A DNA stretch of 64,000 nt from Bdellovibrio sp. KM01 (GCF_013752535.1 NZ_CP058348.1:1240001-1304000), one strand, 5' to 3'. Positions 17,842-26,765 are shown, counted from the stretch's first letter. Made by a program: numbers and translations. Notes: generated by a model from the sequence alone, not told the origin.

Positions 17842-18201
17842 ATGGCTCAGCAAGACTCCATTTCAGAATTGATTAAAGTGATTCAAAAGTTTTGTGAAGA
17901 GCGCGACTGGGATCAATTTCATGCTCCCAAAGATCTGGCGATTGGGATGTCTACGGAAGCCAACGAGTTGTTGGATCTTTTCCGCTTTAAAACGGAAGCG
18001 CAGATTCAGGAAAAAATGCGTGCGCCAGAATTCAAAGAAAAAGTGTCTGACGAACTGGCGGACGTGTTTTTCTTTGTCCTGCGTTTTGCACAGATGAATC
18101 AAATCGAATTGGGCGGAGCTTTAAATAAAAAGCTCGCTAAGAACGCAGCGAAATATCCAGTGGAAACGGCTAAAGGCTCTAACAAAAAATATAACGAATA
18201 G
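17842..18201 (+). CDS. MazG-like nucleotide pyrophosphohydrolase
   Basis: A 119-residue all-alpha NTP pyrophosphatase. The metal-binding helices carry STEANELLDLFRFK (ExxE type) and SDELADVFFFVLRFA (ExxD type), as in the dCTPase/iMazG (DCTPP1, YpjD-like) branch. The enzyme hydrolyses dNTPs or modified dNTPs to monophosphate and pyrophosphate, which cleans the nucleotide pool. Being cotranscribed with tag suggests a joint role against base damage, which is plausible for a cell that salvages prey nucleotides. Confidence 0.85.
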   Translation: MAQQDSISELIKVIQKFCEERDWDQFHAPKDLAIGMSTEANELLDLFRFKTEAQIQEKMRAPEFKEKVSDELADVFFFVLRFAQMNQIELGGALNKKLAKNAAKYPVETAKGSNKKYNE

Positions 18202-18203
18202 TT

Positions 18204-18854
18204 TTAGGCCAGTTCCAGGGAAAGCATTTTAGACATCGGTCCGATGGTCATGGTGCTGTCTTCATTGGCGGCGCTGATATACAAATCCACTTTGGGAAAA
18301 TAGCGAACTGTAATATTCGCATCCAACGTCTCGCAATTTTTTGCAGGCGTGGTCACTGAATGTCTGCGGCACATCACCGGACGATGTTCATAGATGCTGC
18401 AAGAACCTTCGCCATTTAAAAATACACAAGGGTTATCAAGATTGCGTTTGCCTTGTTTCCACTGTGGATCTTGAAGTGCCCGCTGGCTTTGCTTTTTTAA
18501 GCGTTCACGATCAATCGCATGGCCCTCTTTGACCAGATTCCCCAAGATGCGGGCTTCGTGGCTGGTTACTTCGACTTCCATGTGGCAACAAGCCGAACAA
18601 CCTTTGCGACAGCTGATTTGGATATCTTTTTCTGAATCGATTTCTGCTTCGACCAAGGCGTGTAGGGCGCGGGCGCGCAGGCTTCCGGTTGGCACTTCCA
18701 TCAAGTCATCTCTGATGCGGGAAATCTCATTGTGCAAAGATAAGAGGAAAGCTTTAAAAGTTTCAGCATCCAATTGAGTCTGGTAACCCTGAACGAACTC
18801 TTTAAAAGACCGGGTCAGGCGGGGATGCTGCTTTAAAAAATCAGGAAGTGTCAT
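18204..18854 (-). CDS. YkgJ family cysteine-cluster protein
   Basis: A 216-residue protein with the zinc/iron-chelating cysteine cluster of the YkgJ family: CRKGCSACCHMEVEV in the middle and CSIYEHRPVMCRRH followed by NCE near the C terminus. The first 80 residues are helical and specific to this protein. Related proteins are thought to bind a metal or Fe-S cluster; the biological role is not established. It is convergent to the MazG-like gene with a 2-bp gap. Confidence 0.8.
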   Translation of the reverse strand: MTLPDFLKQHPRLTRSFKEFVQGYQTQLDAETFKAFLLSLHNEISRIRDDLMEVPTGSLRARALHALVEAEIDSEKDIQISCRKGCSACCHMEVEVTSHEARILGNLVKEGHAIDRERLKKQSQRALQDPQWKQGKRNLDNPCVFLNGEGSCSIYEHRPVMCRRHSVTTPAKNCETLDANITVRYFPKVDLYISAANEDSTMTIGPMSKMLSLELA

Positions 18855-18888
18855 TGATAGAGTTTAGCTTTGTTTGCTAGGATATGCC

Positions 18889-19275
18889 ATGACTTTGCCA
18901 CTTCAGTACTTTCAGCTTTGGTTGCTGAAATTCTTCACATTTCTTTTGGGATGTATGTCCTGCTTTTACTTTCAAGCACAACTGGGAATGACACCAGTGA
19001 TGGGGGCCGCTTTGACGGGGCTTCTGGGGACGTTTGTTCCTGAAACCAAGCGCATTGAAAAAACGCACGTGCACGCCAATATCTACATGGGTGCATTTGT
19101 GGCGATGGGTTCTAAAATTACGGATCAAGGTTTCTGGCAGATCCTATTTGTCTCGGCCCTGGGCAGTTTGATTTACTTTGTGATGAGTCGTTACTTCAAG
19201 GGCATGGGCGGCCGCTTGGGATTGATTGCCTTTATCTCTTCGCTTTTGGGGCTTGCGCTGAAGGTGATGGTATGA
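18889..19275 (+). CDS. small membrane protein, first of a related pair
   Basis: Not recognised. About 128 residues with four hydrophobic segments (LWLLKFFTFLLGCMSCFYF, PVMGAALTGLLGTFV, ILFVSALGSLIYFVM, LGLIAFISSLLGLAL). The motif YFKGMGGRLGLIAFIS is echoed in the next gene as YAKGIGGGLGAAAFAS, so the two are probably diverged duplicates. I start at the ATG; a TTG 15 nt upstream is possible. The stop overlaps the next start (ATGA). They probably form a heteromeric membrane complex. Confidence 0.6.
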   Translation: MTLPLQYFQLWLLKFFTFLLGCMSCFYFQAQLGMTPVMGAALTGLLGTFVPETKRIEKTHVHANIYMGAFVAMGSKITDQGFWQILFVSALGSLIYFVMSRYFKGMGGRLGLIAFISSLLGLALKVMV

Positions 19276-19661
19276 CCCTTTTTGGTGTGATGCCCGTTGC
19301 GGCTTTAAGTGCGCAGGTGACATATTATTTAATTCATACAAAGCATTGGCCCACAGTGCGCGCATCCGCTTTGCCGACGTTGATATTCGTCGTGATTTTG
19401 CAACATTCTGGTATTAATTGGGACGGAGCTTTACAGGCCGCATTTTTCGGGGCCACCTTTGTCGGAATGACTGATAAATCCCGCCTGGGCTGGCGAAGAG
19501 TGCTAATTGCCAGTTTGATTTTTTCTATCGTGTTCACTTTCCTGATTCCTTACGCGAAAGGCATCGGTGGAGGTTTAGGAGCTGCGGCTTTTGCATCGTG
19601 CTCTGTGGTTTATTTTTTAACAAACGCTGTAAAGAAGATGGTGAAGTTCGTCATGCCTTAA
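19272..19661 (+). CDS. small membrane protein, second of a related pair
   Basis: Not recognised. 129 residues with four hydrophobic segments and the shared motif YAKGIGGGLGAAAFAS near residue 95. Coupled by a 4-bp overlap to the preceding paralogue. The pair resembles the split halves of small transporters, but no transporter family motif is visible. A CatB-like gene follows after 14 bp. Confidence 0.6.
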   Translation: MTLFGVMPVAALSAQVTYYLIHTKHWPTVRASALPTLIFVVILQHSGINWDGALQAAFFGATFVGMTDKSRLGWRRVLIASLIFSIVFTFLIPYAKGIGGGLGAAAFASCSVVYFLTNAVKKMVKFVMP

Positions 19662-19675
19662 GAGACGCTTAAGGC

Positions 19676-20326
19676 ATGAGTAACAATTATTTTTCTTCAC
19701 CATTTGCAGGCAAGTCTTTAAAAGAACAAACGACCAATCCTAATATTATCGTCGGCGAGTACAGTTACTATTCGGGCTATTACCATGGCCATTCCTTTGA
19801 CGATTGTGCTTGGTATTTACCAAATGACCGCTCAGATGTGGATAAGCTTTATATCGGAAAGTTCTGTTCCATCGGATCGGGGGCAAGTTTTTTGATGGGT
19901 GGCAATCAAGGACATCGCAAAGAATGGGTTTCGACTTATCCCTTTGCCTTTATTACGCAGGATCCTACTTTTCAAAAAGCTCAAAATTCTTATCGTCCTG
20001 CTGGGGACACAGTTATTGGGAATGATGTTTGGATTGGTGCCGAAGCGATGATCATGCCGGGAGTTCGTGTAGGAAATGGCTGCGTAATCGGTGCTCGCAC
20101 CATGGTTACTAAAAATATCGAACCCTATACGATTGTTGTCGGTGGCGGAGAAGTCGTGCGCAAAAGATTCTCGGATCCGGAGATTTCCATGCTGATGGAA
20201 ATGAATTGGTGGGATTGGTCCAAAGAAGCCTTGGCTGATGCGATGCCACTGCTAACTAGCAATGACATCGTGGCCCTTTATCGCTTTTGGGAAAAACGTA
20301 AAACTCAGTCACCGGCGATTTTGTAG
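19676..20326 (+). CDS. catB: CatB-type chloramphenicol/xenobiotic acetyltransferase
   Basis: A 216-residue left-handed beta-helix acetyltransferase that is very close to the type B chloramphenicol acetyltransferases: [12 protein letters not shown] at the start, [17 protein letters not shown], then [19 protein letters not shown] with the catalytic His80, and [20 protein letters not shown] hexapeptide turns. It would transfer acetyl from acetyl-CoA to chloramphenicol or a similar hydroxyl compound as a trimer. The loop after the helix reads [11 protein letters not shown], a few residues shorter than the usual VGGNPA form. No mobile element flanks it, so it looks native. The 3' end overlaps the convergent SRPBCC gene by 22 bp. 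Actual resistance is unproven. Confidence 0.85.
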   Translation: MSNNYFSSPFAGKSLKEQTTNPNIIVGEYSYYSGYYHGHSFDDCAWYLPNDRSDVDKLYIGKFCSIGSGASFLMGGNQGHRKEWVSTYPFAFITQDPTFQKAQNSYRPAGDTVIGNDVWIGAEAMIMPGVRVGNGCVIGARTMVTKNIEPYTIVVGGGEVVRKRFSDPEISMLMEMNWWDWSKEALADAMPLLTSNDIVALYRFWEKRKTQSPAIL

Positions 20327-20760
20327 GCGCCTTTTCTTAAATTGATTCCATATTCCAGATAAGCCTTCATGGCGCAGATCATCTGCGACCATCCCATGCA
20401 GTTGCCATAGGAATTTTTGATGTCAGTTTCGTTTTCTTTCCAGCCTGTTTCAGAGACTTTTACTTTGGTTTCGTTGGCATTCAGGGCTTCAAATTGAAAC
20501 TCTACCGTATTGTCGCCTTGGCCAGAAGGGTTTCCCCATTCAAAGATAATGGTTTGGTTGGTGATGACCTGTTTTGATTTAACAGGAAAAGGCCCTGGAA
20601 AATCGGCAAATTCCCATTGCACAGTGGTTCCTTCTTTCAAGGGAGCTGAAGCGCCGGCTGTTGTGAAGTACTTACTAATTTGGTTGTTGTCGTAAACCGC
20701 GTTGAAAACTTCCTGGATGGGTTTTTGAATGATGATCCAGACTTCAAATTTAGGAATCAT
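20305..20760 (-). CDS. SRPBCC (AHSA1/START-like) domain protein
   Basis: A 151-residue protein with the helix-grip fold pattern: an N-terminal strand and amphipathic helix ([22 protein letters not shown]), Gly/Pro loops with [11 protein letters not shown], strand [10 protein letters not shown], and a long C-terminal helix containing [20 protein letters not shown]1-type proteins bind hydrophobic ligands in the central cavity. Function cannot be told. It overlaps catB tail to tail. Confidence 0.8.
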   Translation of the reverse strand: MIPKFEVWIIIQKPIQEVFNAVYDNNQISKYFTTAGASAPLKEGTTVQWEFADFPGPFPVKSKQVITNQTIIFEWGNPSGQGDNTVEFQFEALNANETKVKVSETGWKENETDIKNSYGNCMGWSQMICAMKAYLEYGINLRKGAYKIAGD

Positions 20761-20877
20761 GGTGGCCTCCCATTTTCGATTTAGAGCTGATTCGCGAGTG
20801 TTTCATGCTTTCATATTTAGCGGCATTTTAGATTCTTTAATGATTGATCGAAGTGCATTTCATTGTAAAGTGTTTGT

Positions 20878-21486
20878 ATGACGTCATTTGAGAAACAAAT
20901 TGAATGGATTGAAAAAAACTTTCGTGAAATCAAAGAATCCGAGCAGGTTTCTTTGGAGCTTAAGTACGCAACGGCTGATAACTTTATGAACTTTGATGTC
21001 TATCAAGGGTTCAATCGCTGTTTTGTTTCGCCTGTGGCTTATGAAATGTTCATGCGGGCTTGTGAAGAGTTGAAACGCAAACATCCACGTTTGAAATTTT
21101 TGATTTGGGACGCTCTTCGTCCGCGCTCGATTCAAGCTTTGTTTTACAAACATTTGGAAGGGACCCCCTTTCAAAATTACGTCGCGCCTCCAGTTCCGGG
21201 TTCTTTGCATAATTTCGGCATGGCGATGGATCTGACTTTGAAAGAACGTGACGGGGATTATTTGGACATGGGCACGGACTTTGATGATTTCAGGGATCTT
21301 GCTCAGCCAAAACTTGAATCTGAATTTTTGAAGTCCGGAGAATTGACTCAGCTTCAGTATAGCAATCGCATGATTTTGCGAACTTTACTTGAGGATCAGG
21401 GATTCAAGGTTCTTGAACACGAGTGGTGGCATTTCAATGCTCTTCCTAAAGACCAAGTCCATGGCAAGCATCCGATTTTGGAGTAG
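20878..21486 (+). CDS. D-alanyl-D-alanine dipeptidase (VanX/DdpX-like, peptidase M15D)
   Basis: A 202-residue zinc peptidase. The SxHxxGxAxD motif is SLHNFGMAMD (His111, Asp118) and the third ligand and catalytic Glu lie in HEWWHF (Glu182, His185). Arg81 in DALRPRS matches the conserved VanX Arg. No signal peptide is visible, which fits cytoplasmic cleavage of D-Ala-D-Ala dipeptide. In this lineage it may recycle dipeptides released from prey peptidoglycan and need not mean vancomycin resistance, because no vanA/H-like gene is near. Confidence 0.85.
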   Translation: MTSFEKQIEWIEKNFREIKESEQVSLELKYATADNFMNFDVYQGFNRCFVSPVAYEMFMRACEELKRKHPRLKFLIWDALRPRSIQALFYKHLEGTPFQNYVAPPVPGSLHNFGMAMDLTLKERDGDYLDMGTDFDDFRDLAQPKLESEFLKSGELTQLQYSNRMILRTLLEDQGFKVLEHEWWHFNALPKDQVHGKHPILE

Positions 21487-21838
21487 TTCGGCTGGCAGAG
21501 GGCCAGCTTAGAAAATTCCGTCAGCTAAAACGCAGGAAGTCCCCGCACGCCACCTCATTTCAGACTTCACCGAATTCGAATTTCCTCCGCGCTACCAGGG
21601 AAAGCTGTGTCATTTTAATTAATGTAACAGTGAATTTGTTTGACGTGATTTCGTGATTTCTTATGGGCTTTGTCAGAGCGTTTTATCGTTATCGCGAGAC
21701 GCTTGGTAAATTCTGAAAAATATATTTCAGGAGAGGCTAATACGGCGAATACGAGTGCTTTTGAGTGCTTTTGTAAACTAAGGTAGCCCCTTCAATTTGC
21801 CGAAAAATTCGTTTTTAAAACCCATGCTATAAATCCTC
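21487..21838. other. intergenic region upstream of the HNH nuclease gene
   Basis: About 350 bp with no supported gene. The sequence just after the dipeptidase stop (GCTGGC / GCCAGC) can form a short hairpin without a T run. The 3' end carries an extended -10-like element (TGCTATAAA, 21825-21833) that would start transcription at about the first unit of the GCAAAA tract. Confidence 0.45.
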
Positions 21839-21900
21839 AAGCAAAAGCAAAAGCAAAAGCAAAAGCAAAAGCAAAAGCAAAAGCAAAAGCAAAAGCAAAA
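21839..21900 (+). repeat. (GCAAAA)10 hexanucleotide tract touching a ribosome binding site
   Basis: Ten perfect GCAAAA units run straight into GGAGG, and the last AAAA forms part of the AAAAGGAGG site of the HNH nuclease gene. Such tracts gain or lose units by slipped-strand mispairing. Here this would change the 5' leader length without altering the protein. Confidence 0.95.
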
Positions 21901-21910
21901 GGAGGAAATT

Positions 21911-22903
21911 GTGGATTTAACTTCAGTATCAAATGTGGAGCTTTTGAATAGAGTTGAAAAGTTGGCTCAGAGTGAACGTAAGATCACCCATTTGATTTTG
22001 TGGCATCTAGTTGAAGTCGAAACTCGTCGATTGTATCTGGATTTGGGATTTACTTCTTTGTTTAAATATATGACCAGCCAATTACAATACTCCGAAGATG
22101 CAGCCTATCGTCGGATTCAGGCTGCGCGCCTTTTAAAGAAAGTTCCTCAGCTGAATCACGCGATTGAAAACGGCGATCTTAATTTGACTCAGCTTCACCG
22201 GGTGCAGAAGTGCCTAACCAAAGAGCTTGAAAATGGTAATCCCGTCTCATTGGAAAAAACTGAAGGTGTGCTTGAGTTGATTCAAAATAAATCCAGTATG
22301 GAAACTCAGAAAATTCTGGCAATTGAATTTAACCAGCCCATTCAAATGCATGAAACAATCAAACCACAACGTGATGATTCGATCCGCATGGAAATCAGTG
22401 TTTCGCCAGAGCAAATGGCTGATCTTGAACACGCCAAAGATTTGCTATCACACGCATTGCCGAACCCAACATGGGCAGAGTTATTTGCTTATTTGGCGAA
22501 AAAGCACATCCAAACGAAACTGGGTAAAGAGAATCGCAAGGACCTAAACTTCGTGAAACCTAATATTGCTAAGAAAAGCAGGCAACGCGATTCAGTGGCC
22601 TTAGCCACGAAAGATTCTAATTCCGCAGATTCCGTTCTTAAGAACAATGCAAACGAAGCCGAGAGAATTCATAAACGCAAGCACATCAAAACAACCCTTC
22701 GTCGAACGCTCTTAGTAAAATCAAATCATCATTGCGAATATCTGCAATCTGATGGGCGGCGCTGTTTAAGCACGTATCAACTTCAAGTTGATCACAAGCT
22801 GCCTCTGGCAATGGGAGGGGCAAATGATATACAGAATTTCCGCATTTTGTGCCGAACGCACAATCTGTCGGAGGCCCGTAGGCTAAGAATATCAAAATAT
22901 TGA
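21911..22903 (+). CDS. HNH endonuclease with DUF222-like N-terminal domain
   Basis: A 330-residue protein. Residues about 5-120 are a helical DUF222-like region (ETRRLYLDLGFTSLFKYM, YRRIQAARLLKKVPQLNHAI). A charged linker leads to a C-terminal HNH domain (about 270-325): CEYLQSDGRRC, VDHKLPLAMGGAND, LCRTHN, holding the catalytic His and zinc-ribbon-like Cys pairs. Such genes occur in many copies in some Bdellovibrio genomes and their targets are unknown. The start is GTG, 5 nt after the GGAGG that ends the hexanucleotide repeat, so expression may be phase variable. Confidence 0.85.
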   Translation: MDLTSVSNVELLNRVEKLAQSERKITHLILWHLVEVETRRLYLDLGFTSLFKYMTSQLQYSEDAAYRRIQAARLLKKVPQLNHAIENGDLNLTQLHRVQKCLTKELENGNPVSLEKTEGVLELIQNKSSMETQKILAIEFNQPIQMHETIKPQRDDSIRMEISVSPEQMADLEHAKDLLSHALPNPTWAELFAYLAKKHIQTKLGKENRKDLNFVKPNIAKKSRQRDSVALATKDSNSADSVLKNNANEAERIHKRKHIKTTLRRTLLVKSNHHCEYLQSDGRRCLSTYQLQVDHKLPLAMGGANDIQNFRILCRTHNLSEARRLRISKY

Positions 22904-22932
22904 TGCGGTATTTCTGGGTAGCGCGGAAAAAT

Positions 22933-22979
22933 GGCCCTGGGAATGAAGGGTTTCACCAGGGCCTAGAGGGACTCTTTTT
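22933..22979 (+). terminator. terminator after the HNH nuclease gene
   Basis: A perfect 8-bp stem (GGCCCTGG with CCAGGGCC, 15-nt loop) is followed at once by a smaller AGAG/CTCT hairpin and TTTTTC. Together they fit an intrinsic terminator. Confidence 0.6.
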
Positions 22980-23132
22980 CTTAAGGAACTTGTATTTTTA
23001 AGGGAAGAGCGAAGGACCATAATTACTCAAGGTGCGCGGTAACACGAGTTAAAAGTCCGTAAGCTTTTGCCAAATATAATTAAAAATACGTCATCAAAAT
23101 CGCTTTCCTAGGATTGAACCCAAAGGATATCA

Positions 23133-23852
23133 TTGGCCATGCTTTTAAAATTTATCAGCAGCTTACTGCTGTTCTTCGCTGGAGCAGTGGCTGGAGCTGA
23201 AACACCTCCACCCACTAAAACCTTGGTGATATTGTTCGCGAACTCAGGCAATGCACTTATGGTGAAAGAAAATACGACTATGGTCGTTCGCGCTTTGAAT
23301 GCCTTGGGTTACCAAGTAGAGTTCCGTTCTGTACCCTTGAGCCGCGGAACCGCTGTAATCTATAAAGAAGCCATCGACGGGGAACTCGTGCGAGTCCGCG
23401 AGTACGGTGACTTTCATCCTGAACTTGTTCGCGTGGAAGAGCCGATTGCGACAGCTAACTTTTCCATTTATTCAAAACCGGGAAAGAAAATTCCCTGCGC
23501 TTGGGATGAGTTGATTCGCTCCAATCTGCGTATCGATTATCAGAGAGGAGTTTTCTATTTGGAAATGAATCTGAAAAAGTATCTTTCGGATCGCATTCGA
23601 GGAATTGATTACCCAGAGCAGATGTTTCAACGTCTGCGCAGCAATCGATCGGATTTATTCTTGCTGGACAAGCAGAGCGCCGACAATATTCTCAACAATT
23701 CCAAAGAAAAATGGGACATGGAGCGAGTTTGCGACATTCACACAGCACCCACTTATATGTACTTGAAGGCCCAGCATGCTGAGTTGGCCAAAAAGTTACC
23801 TGCTGAATTGCGTCGCATTAAAAAGGAATCACCTGCAGTCAGAATGAAATGA
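23133..23852 (+). CDS. periplasmic substrate-binding-like protein (SBP family 3 type)
   Basis: A 239-residue protein with a signal peptide (LLKFISSLLLFFAGAVAGA). The pattern of short lobes (TLVILFANSGNALMV, then KENTTMVVRALNALGYQVEF, EPIATANFSIYSKPG, LFLLDKQSADNIL) fits the extracellular solute-binding fold in a diverged form. No ABC permease or ATPase is nearby, so it could be a sensor or orphan binder. Two further exported binding-like proteins occur in this window. The TTG is 5 nt after AAAGGA; the ATG two codons later is an alternative start. Confidence 0.55.
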   Translation: MAMLLKFISSLLLFFAGAVAGAETPPPTKTLVILFANSGNALMVKENTTMVVRALNALGYQVEFRSVPLSRGTAVIYKEAIDGELVRVREYGDFHPELVRVEEPIATANFSIYSKPGKKIPCAWDELIRSNLRIDYQRGVFYLEMNLKKYLSDRIRGIDYPEQMFQRLRSNRSDLFLLDKQSADNILNNSKEKWDMERVCDIHTAPTYMYLKAQHAELAKKLPAELRRIKKESPAVRMK

Positions 23853-23990
23853 TGTTTTGCGTTAGAAGGTCTCTGCTCCTGGATGTGTGGCTAGGGCTGT
23901 CTACTAGCATTAAACGTGCAGTTTCTAAGTCATTGATTATACACGGCAAAAATAACTGATTCAGAGACTTGAAAAAAAGTAATCGGGTAG

Positions 23991-24020
23991 CTTGACGGAA
24001 TGCCATCCGAACCCACATTT
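23991..24020 (+). promoter_or_regulatory. possible heat-shock (sigma-32-like) promoter of dnaK
   Basis: CTTGAC (23991-23996) and CCCACATTT (24012-24020) are separated by 15 nt and resemble the sigma-32 elements CTTGAA and CCCCATNTA. A vegetative -35 (TTGACG) overlaps, but no good -10 goes with it. Placed about 85 nt before dnaK. Confidence 0.35.
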
Positions 24021-24104
24021 ATCCTGTGTTATTCAAGCTTTAAACCACGGTTGCCTACAGCAGAAGAAGTTCCAAAGTAGGCTGTTATTCAAGGAGATTC
24101 AAAC

Positions 24105-26018
24105 ATGGGTAAAATCATTGGTATCGACTTAGGGACGACTAACTCATGCGTCGCTATTATGGAAGGCGGAGAAGCCAAAGTTCTTGTGAACGAAGAAGGC
24201 GCCCGCACGACTCCCTCAGTTGTCGCATACACTAAAGACGGTGATCGTCTTGTAGGTCAAATCGCTAAACGTCAGGCTGTGACGAATCCAGAGAACACAA
24301 TCTACTCTGCGAAACGTTTCATCGGTCGTCGTTTCGAAGAAATCGCTGAAGAAATCAAACTTGTTCCATACACTGTTGTAGCTAAAGGCAATGACTGTGC
24401 ATTCAAAGTTCAAGGGAAAAACGTATCTCCAGAGGAGATCGGTGCGGCAGTTCTTGCGAAACTTAAAAAAGTTGCGGAAGACTATTTGGGCGAGCCGGTA
24501 ACTGAAGCAGTTGTCACTGTTCCAGCGTACTTCAACGATGCTCAACGCCAAGCTACTAAAGACGCGGGTCGTATCGCAGGTCTTGAAATTAAACGTATCA
24601 TCAATGAGCCAACAGCGGCGGCATTGGCGTACGGTATGGATAAGAAAAAAGAAGAGAAAATCGCTATCTTCGACTTCGGTGGTGGTACATTCGATATCTC
24701 CATCCTAGAAGTCGGTGACGGTGTTGTCGAAGTTCGTTCTACGAACGGTGACACTCACTTGGGTGGTGACAACTTCGATACAGTTATCTTGGAATGGTTG
24801 ATCACTGAGTTCAAAAAAGACCAAGGTATCGATTTGAAAAACGATAAAATGGCTCTTCAACGTTTGAAAGAAGCAGCTGAGAAAGCGAAAATCGAACTTT
24901 CATCTGCTCAAGAAACTGAAATCAATCTTCCGTTCATCACGGCAGACCAAACAGGTCCTAAGCATTTGCAAACGAAATTGTCTCGCGCAAAATTCGATCA
25001 AATGACTGAAGATCTGGTAAAACGCTCTATGGAGCCTTGCCGCAAAGCTTTGGCGGATGCTGGCTTGAAAGCTTCTGAAATCGATGAAGTTGTATTGGTG
25101 GGTGGTTCGACTCGTATTCCTTCTATCCAAAAAGCAGTTAAAGACTTCTTCGGTAAAGAGCCAAACCGCACAGTGAACCCGGATGAAGTTGTTGCGATCG
25201 GTGCAGCAGTTCAAGGGGGCGTCCTTGCAGGTGACGTGAAAGACGTATTGTTGCTAGACGTAACTCCGCTTTCACTTGGTATCGAAACTTTGGGTGGTGT
25301 GATGACTCCGCTTATCGAGCGCAACACAGCGATTCCTACTAAGAAATCACAAGTGTTCTCGACAGCAGCAGATAACCAACCAGCAGTGGACATCCACGTT
25401 CTTCAAGGTGAGCGTAAGATGGCTGGCGACAATAAAACACTAGGTCGTTTCGAACTAGTGGGTATTCCACCAGCTCCACGTGGCGTTCCTCAAGTCGAAG
25501 TAACATTCGACATGGACGCGAACGGTATCTTGCACGTATCTGCGAAAGATATGTCTTCTGGTAAAACTCAGCAGATCAAAATCACGGCACAAAGTGGTTT
25601 GTCTGAAGAGGAAATCAAAAAGGCCGTAGCAGATGCTGAAGGTCATGCTGACGAAGATAAAAAGAAAGCGGAAGCAGTGACTCACAGAAACAACTTGGAC
25701 AACTTGGTTTACCAAACTGAGAAATTGATCAAGGATTCTGGATCTCAATTGCCTGAGGCTGAAGTTAAAACTGCGAACGATGCGATCGCTGATGCTAAAA
25801 AAGTTCTTGAGAACAAAGGTGCATCTGCTGACGAATTGAAAGCAGCTTTCGACAAGCTTCAATCTTTGACTCACACAATGACTTCTGAGCTTTACAAAAA
25901 GCAAGGAGCTCAAGGTGGTGATGCTGGTCAAGGTGGCGCAGCAGGTGCTGAAGCCGGTGGCGAGAAAAAAGCTGACGGCGACGACGTGATCGACGCTGAT
26001 TACAAAGATGTGAACTAA
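24105..26018 (+). CDS. dnaK: molecular chaperone DnaK (Hsp70)
   Basis: A full-length 637-residue Hsp70. The N-terminal ATPase begins [19 protein letters not shown], with the phosphate loops [17 protein letters not shown] and [14 protein letters not shown]; the linker [18 protein letters not shown] and the substrate-binding domain with the Hsp70 motif follow, and the lid ends in a Gly/Ala-rich tail closing with [10 protein letters not shown]. It binds exposed hydrophobic segments and folds or disaggregates proteins with DnaJ and GrpE. Neither of those is next to it: the gene stands alone between its own promoter region and a strong terminator. SD AAGGAGA precedes the ATG. Confidence 0.98.
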   Translation: MGKIIGIDLGTTNSCVAIMEGGEAKVLVNEEGARTTPSVVAYTKDGDRLVGQIAKRQAVTNPENTIYSAKRFIGRRFEEIAEEIKLVPYTVVAKGNDCAFKVQGKNVSPEEIGAAVLAKLKKVAEDYLGEPVTEAVVTVPAYFNDAQRQATKDAGRIAGLEIKRIINEPTAAALAYGMDKKKEEKIAIFDFGGGTFDISILEVGDGVVEVRSTNGDTHLGGDNFDTVILEWLITEFKKDQGIDLKNDKMALQRLKEAAEKAKIELSSAQETEINLPFITADQTGPKHLQTKLSRAKFDQMTEDLVKRSMEPCRKALADAGLKASEIDEVVLVGGSTRIPSIQKAVKDFFGKEPNRTVNPDEVVAIGAAVQGGVLAGDVKDVLLLDVTPLSLGIETLGGVMTPLIERNTAIPTKKSQVFSTAADNQPAVDIHVLQGERKMAGDNKTLGRFELVGIPPAPRGVPQVEVTFDMDANGILHVSAKDMSSGKTQQIKITAQSGLSEEEIKKAVADAEGHADEDKKKAEAVTHRNNLDNLVYQTEKLIKDSGSQLPEAEVKTANDAIADAKKVLENKGASADELKAAFDKLQSLTHTMTSELYKKQGAQGGDAGQGGAAGAEAGGEKKADGDDVIDADYKDVN

Positions 26019-26052
26019 TCGTTCCTCCCGTAATTACTTGTAAAAAACCACT

Positions 26053-26086
26053 AAGCCCCCGGCGGAAACTCCGGGGGCTTTTTTTT
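26053..26086 (+). terminator. strong intrinsic terminator of dnaK
   Basis: A perfect 10-bp GC-rich stem (AAGCCCCCGG with CCGGGGGCTT), 8-nt loop and a run of eight T. Confidence 0.9.
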
Positions 26087-26110
26087 GGTGCCAGGTCCTG
26101 TTTCTTGTTG
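26087..26110. repeat. half copy of the 27-bp inverted-repeat element
   Basis: GGTGCCAGGTCCTG followed by TTTCTTG matches 20 of 21 bases of the left arm of the perfect inverted repeat at 44245, and TGCAT of its loop follows. The right arm is decayed. It sits directly after the dnaK terminator. Confidence 0.7.
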
Positions 26111-26168
26111 CATCGCAAAGATATGTCCTTCCTTGCTTAGGTAAGTCCGTACCTTTTAAAATAGGTCT

Positions 26169-26765
26169 ATGGAATTGATTCAGGTCTTTCAAGATGCTCG
26201 TGTTGAAAAATTCAAACGAGGCGATGTGATTTATAAGATGGGTGAAAATCCCCAAAACATCTATTTTTTGAAAGAAGGGTTGGTCGGCCTGGTAGTGTGG
26301 GGTGAGTCTGGTAAAGATCATCTGCTGCGCTTATTTAAGAAGAATCAAATTTTCGGACATCGTAGTTTTTTTGCACAAGAACCTTACCATGCTTCCGCGA
26401 CAGTTCTGGACGATACCACCGTCTTGGTTTTTTCAAAGGATGAGATGCGCGCGCGTATGAAGGGAAACTGTGATCTGGCGGAGAAGCTGTTGCAAACGCT
26501 GGCCACAGAGCTTCGTCGTTCTGAAGAAAAACAAGTGGTATTGACTGAAAAAGATGTGACGGCACGGATTGCAGAGTCCGTGGTCTATTTCAAAGATCTT
26601 CATCCCACGCATTCATGGACTCGCCAGGAAATCGCCGACTTCTGTGGCACCACAGTCGCTACTGTCATTCGCACTCTGGCAAAATTTGTGGAAGACGGCC
26701 TCATTGAACAACGAGGCCGTGAAATTGTGATTTTGAAAAAAGAAGAGCTACTGTCTCAAGGGTAG
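26169..26765 (+). CDS. Crp/Fnr family transcriptional regulator
   Basis: A 198-residue protein with a cyclic-nucleotide-binding-like beta roll (about 15-115; RGDVIYKMGENPQNIYFLKE, then LLRLFKKNQIFGHRSFFAQE) and a C-terminal winged HTH (TRQEIADFCGTTVATVIRTL). The roll lacks the FNR four-cysteine set, and the cAMP-contact Arg-Ser of CRP is not obvious, so the signal is unknown. Its neighbours handle sulfane sulfur, which suggests it may regulate them. Its 3' end overlaps the convergent metallo-hydrolase gene by 18 bp. Confidence 0.85.
   Translation: MELIQVFQDARVEKFKRGDVIYKMGENPQNIYFLKEGLVGLVVWGESGKDHLLRLFKKNQIFGHRSFFAQEPYHASATVLDDTTVLVFSKDEMRARMKGNCDLAEKLLQTLATELRRSEEKQVVLTEKDVTARIAESVVYFKDLHPTHSWTRQEIADFCGTTVATVIRTLAKFVEDGLIEQRGREIVILKKEELLSQG

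Noticed and set aside
19676-20326. CatB gene as part of an integron or transposon
   Set aside because: No attC-like site, integrase, transposase or inverted repeats in the flanks.
20878-21486. Vancomycin resistance operon
   Set aside because: Only the dipeptidase-like gene is present; no vanH, ligase or VanRS genes are near.
21841-21900. GCAAAA tract as a CRISPR-like array
   Set aside because: Units are 6 bp with no spacers; it is a simple sequence repeat.
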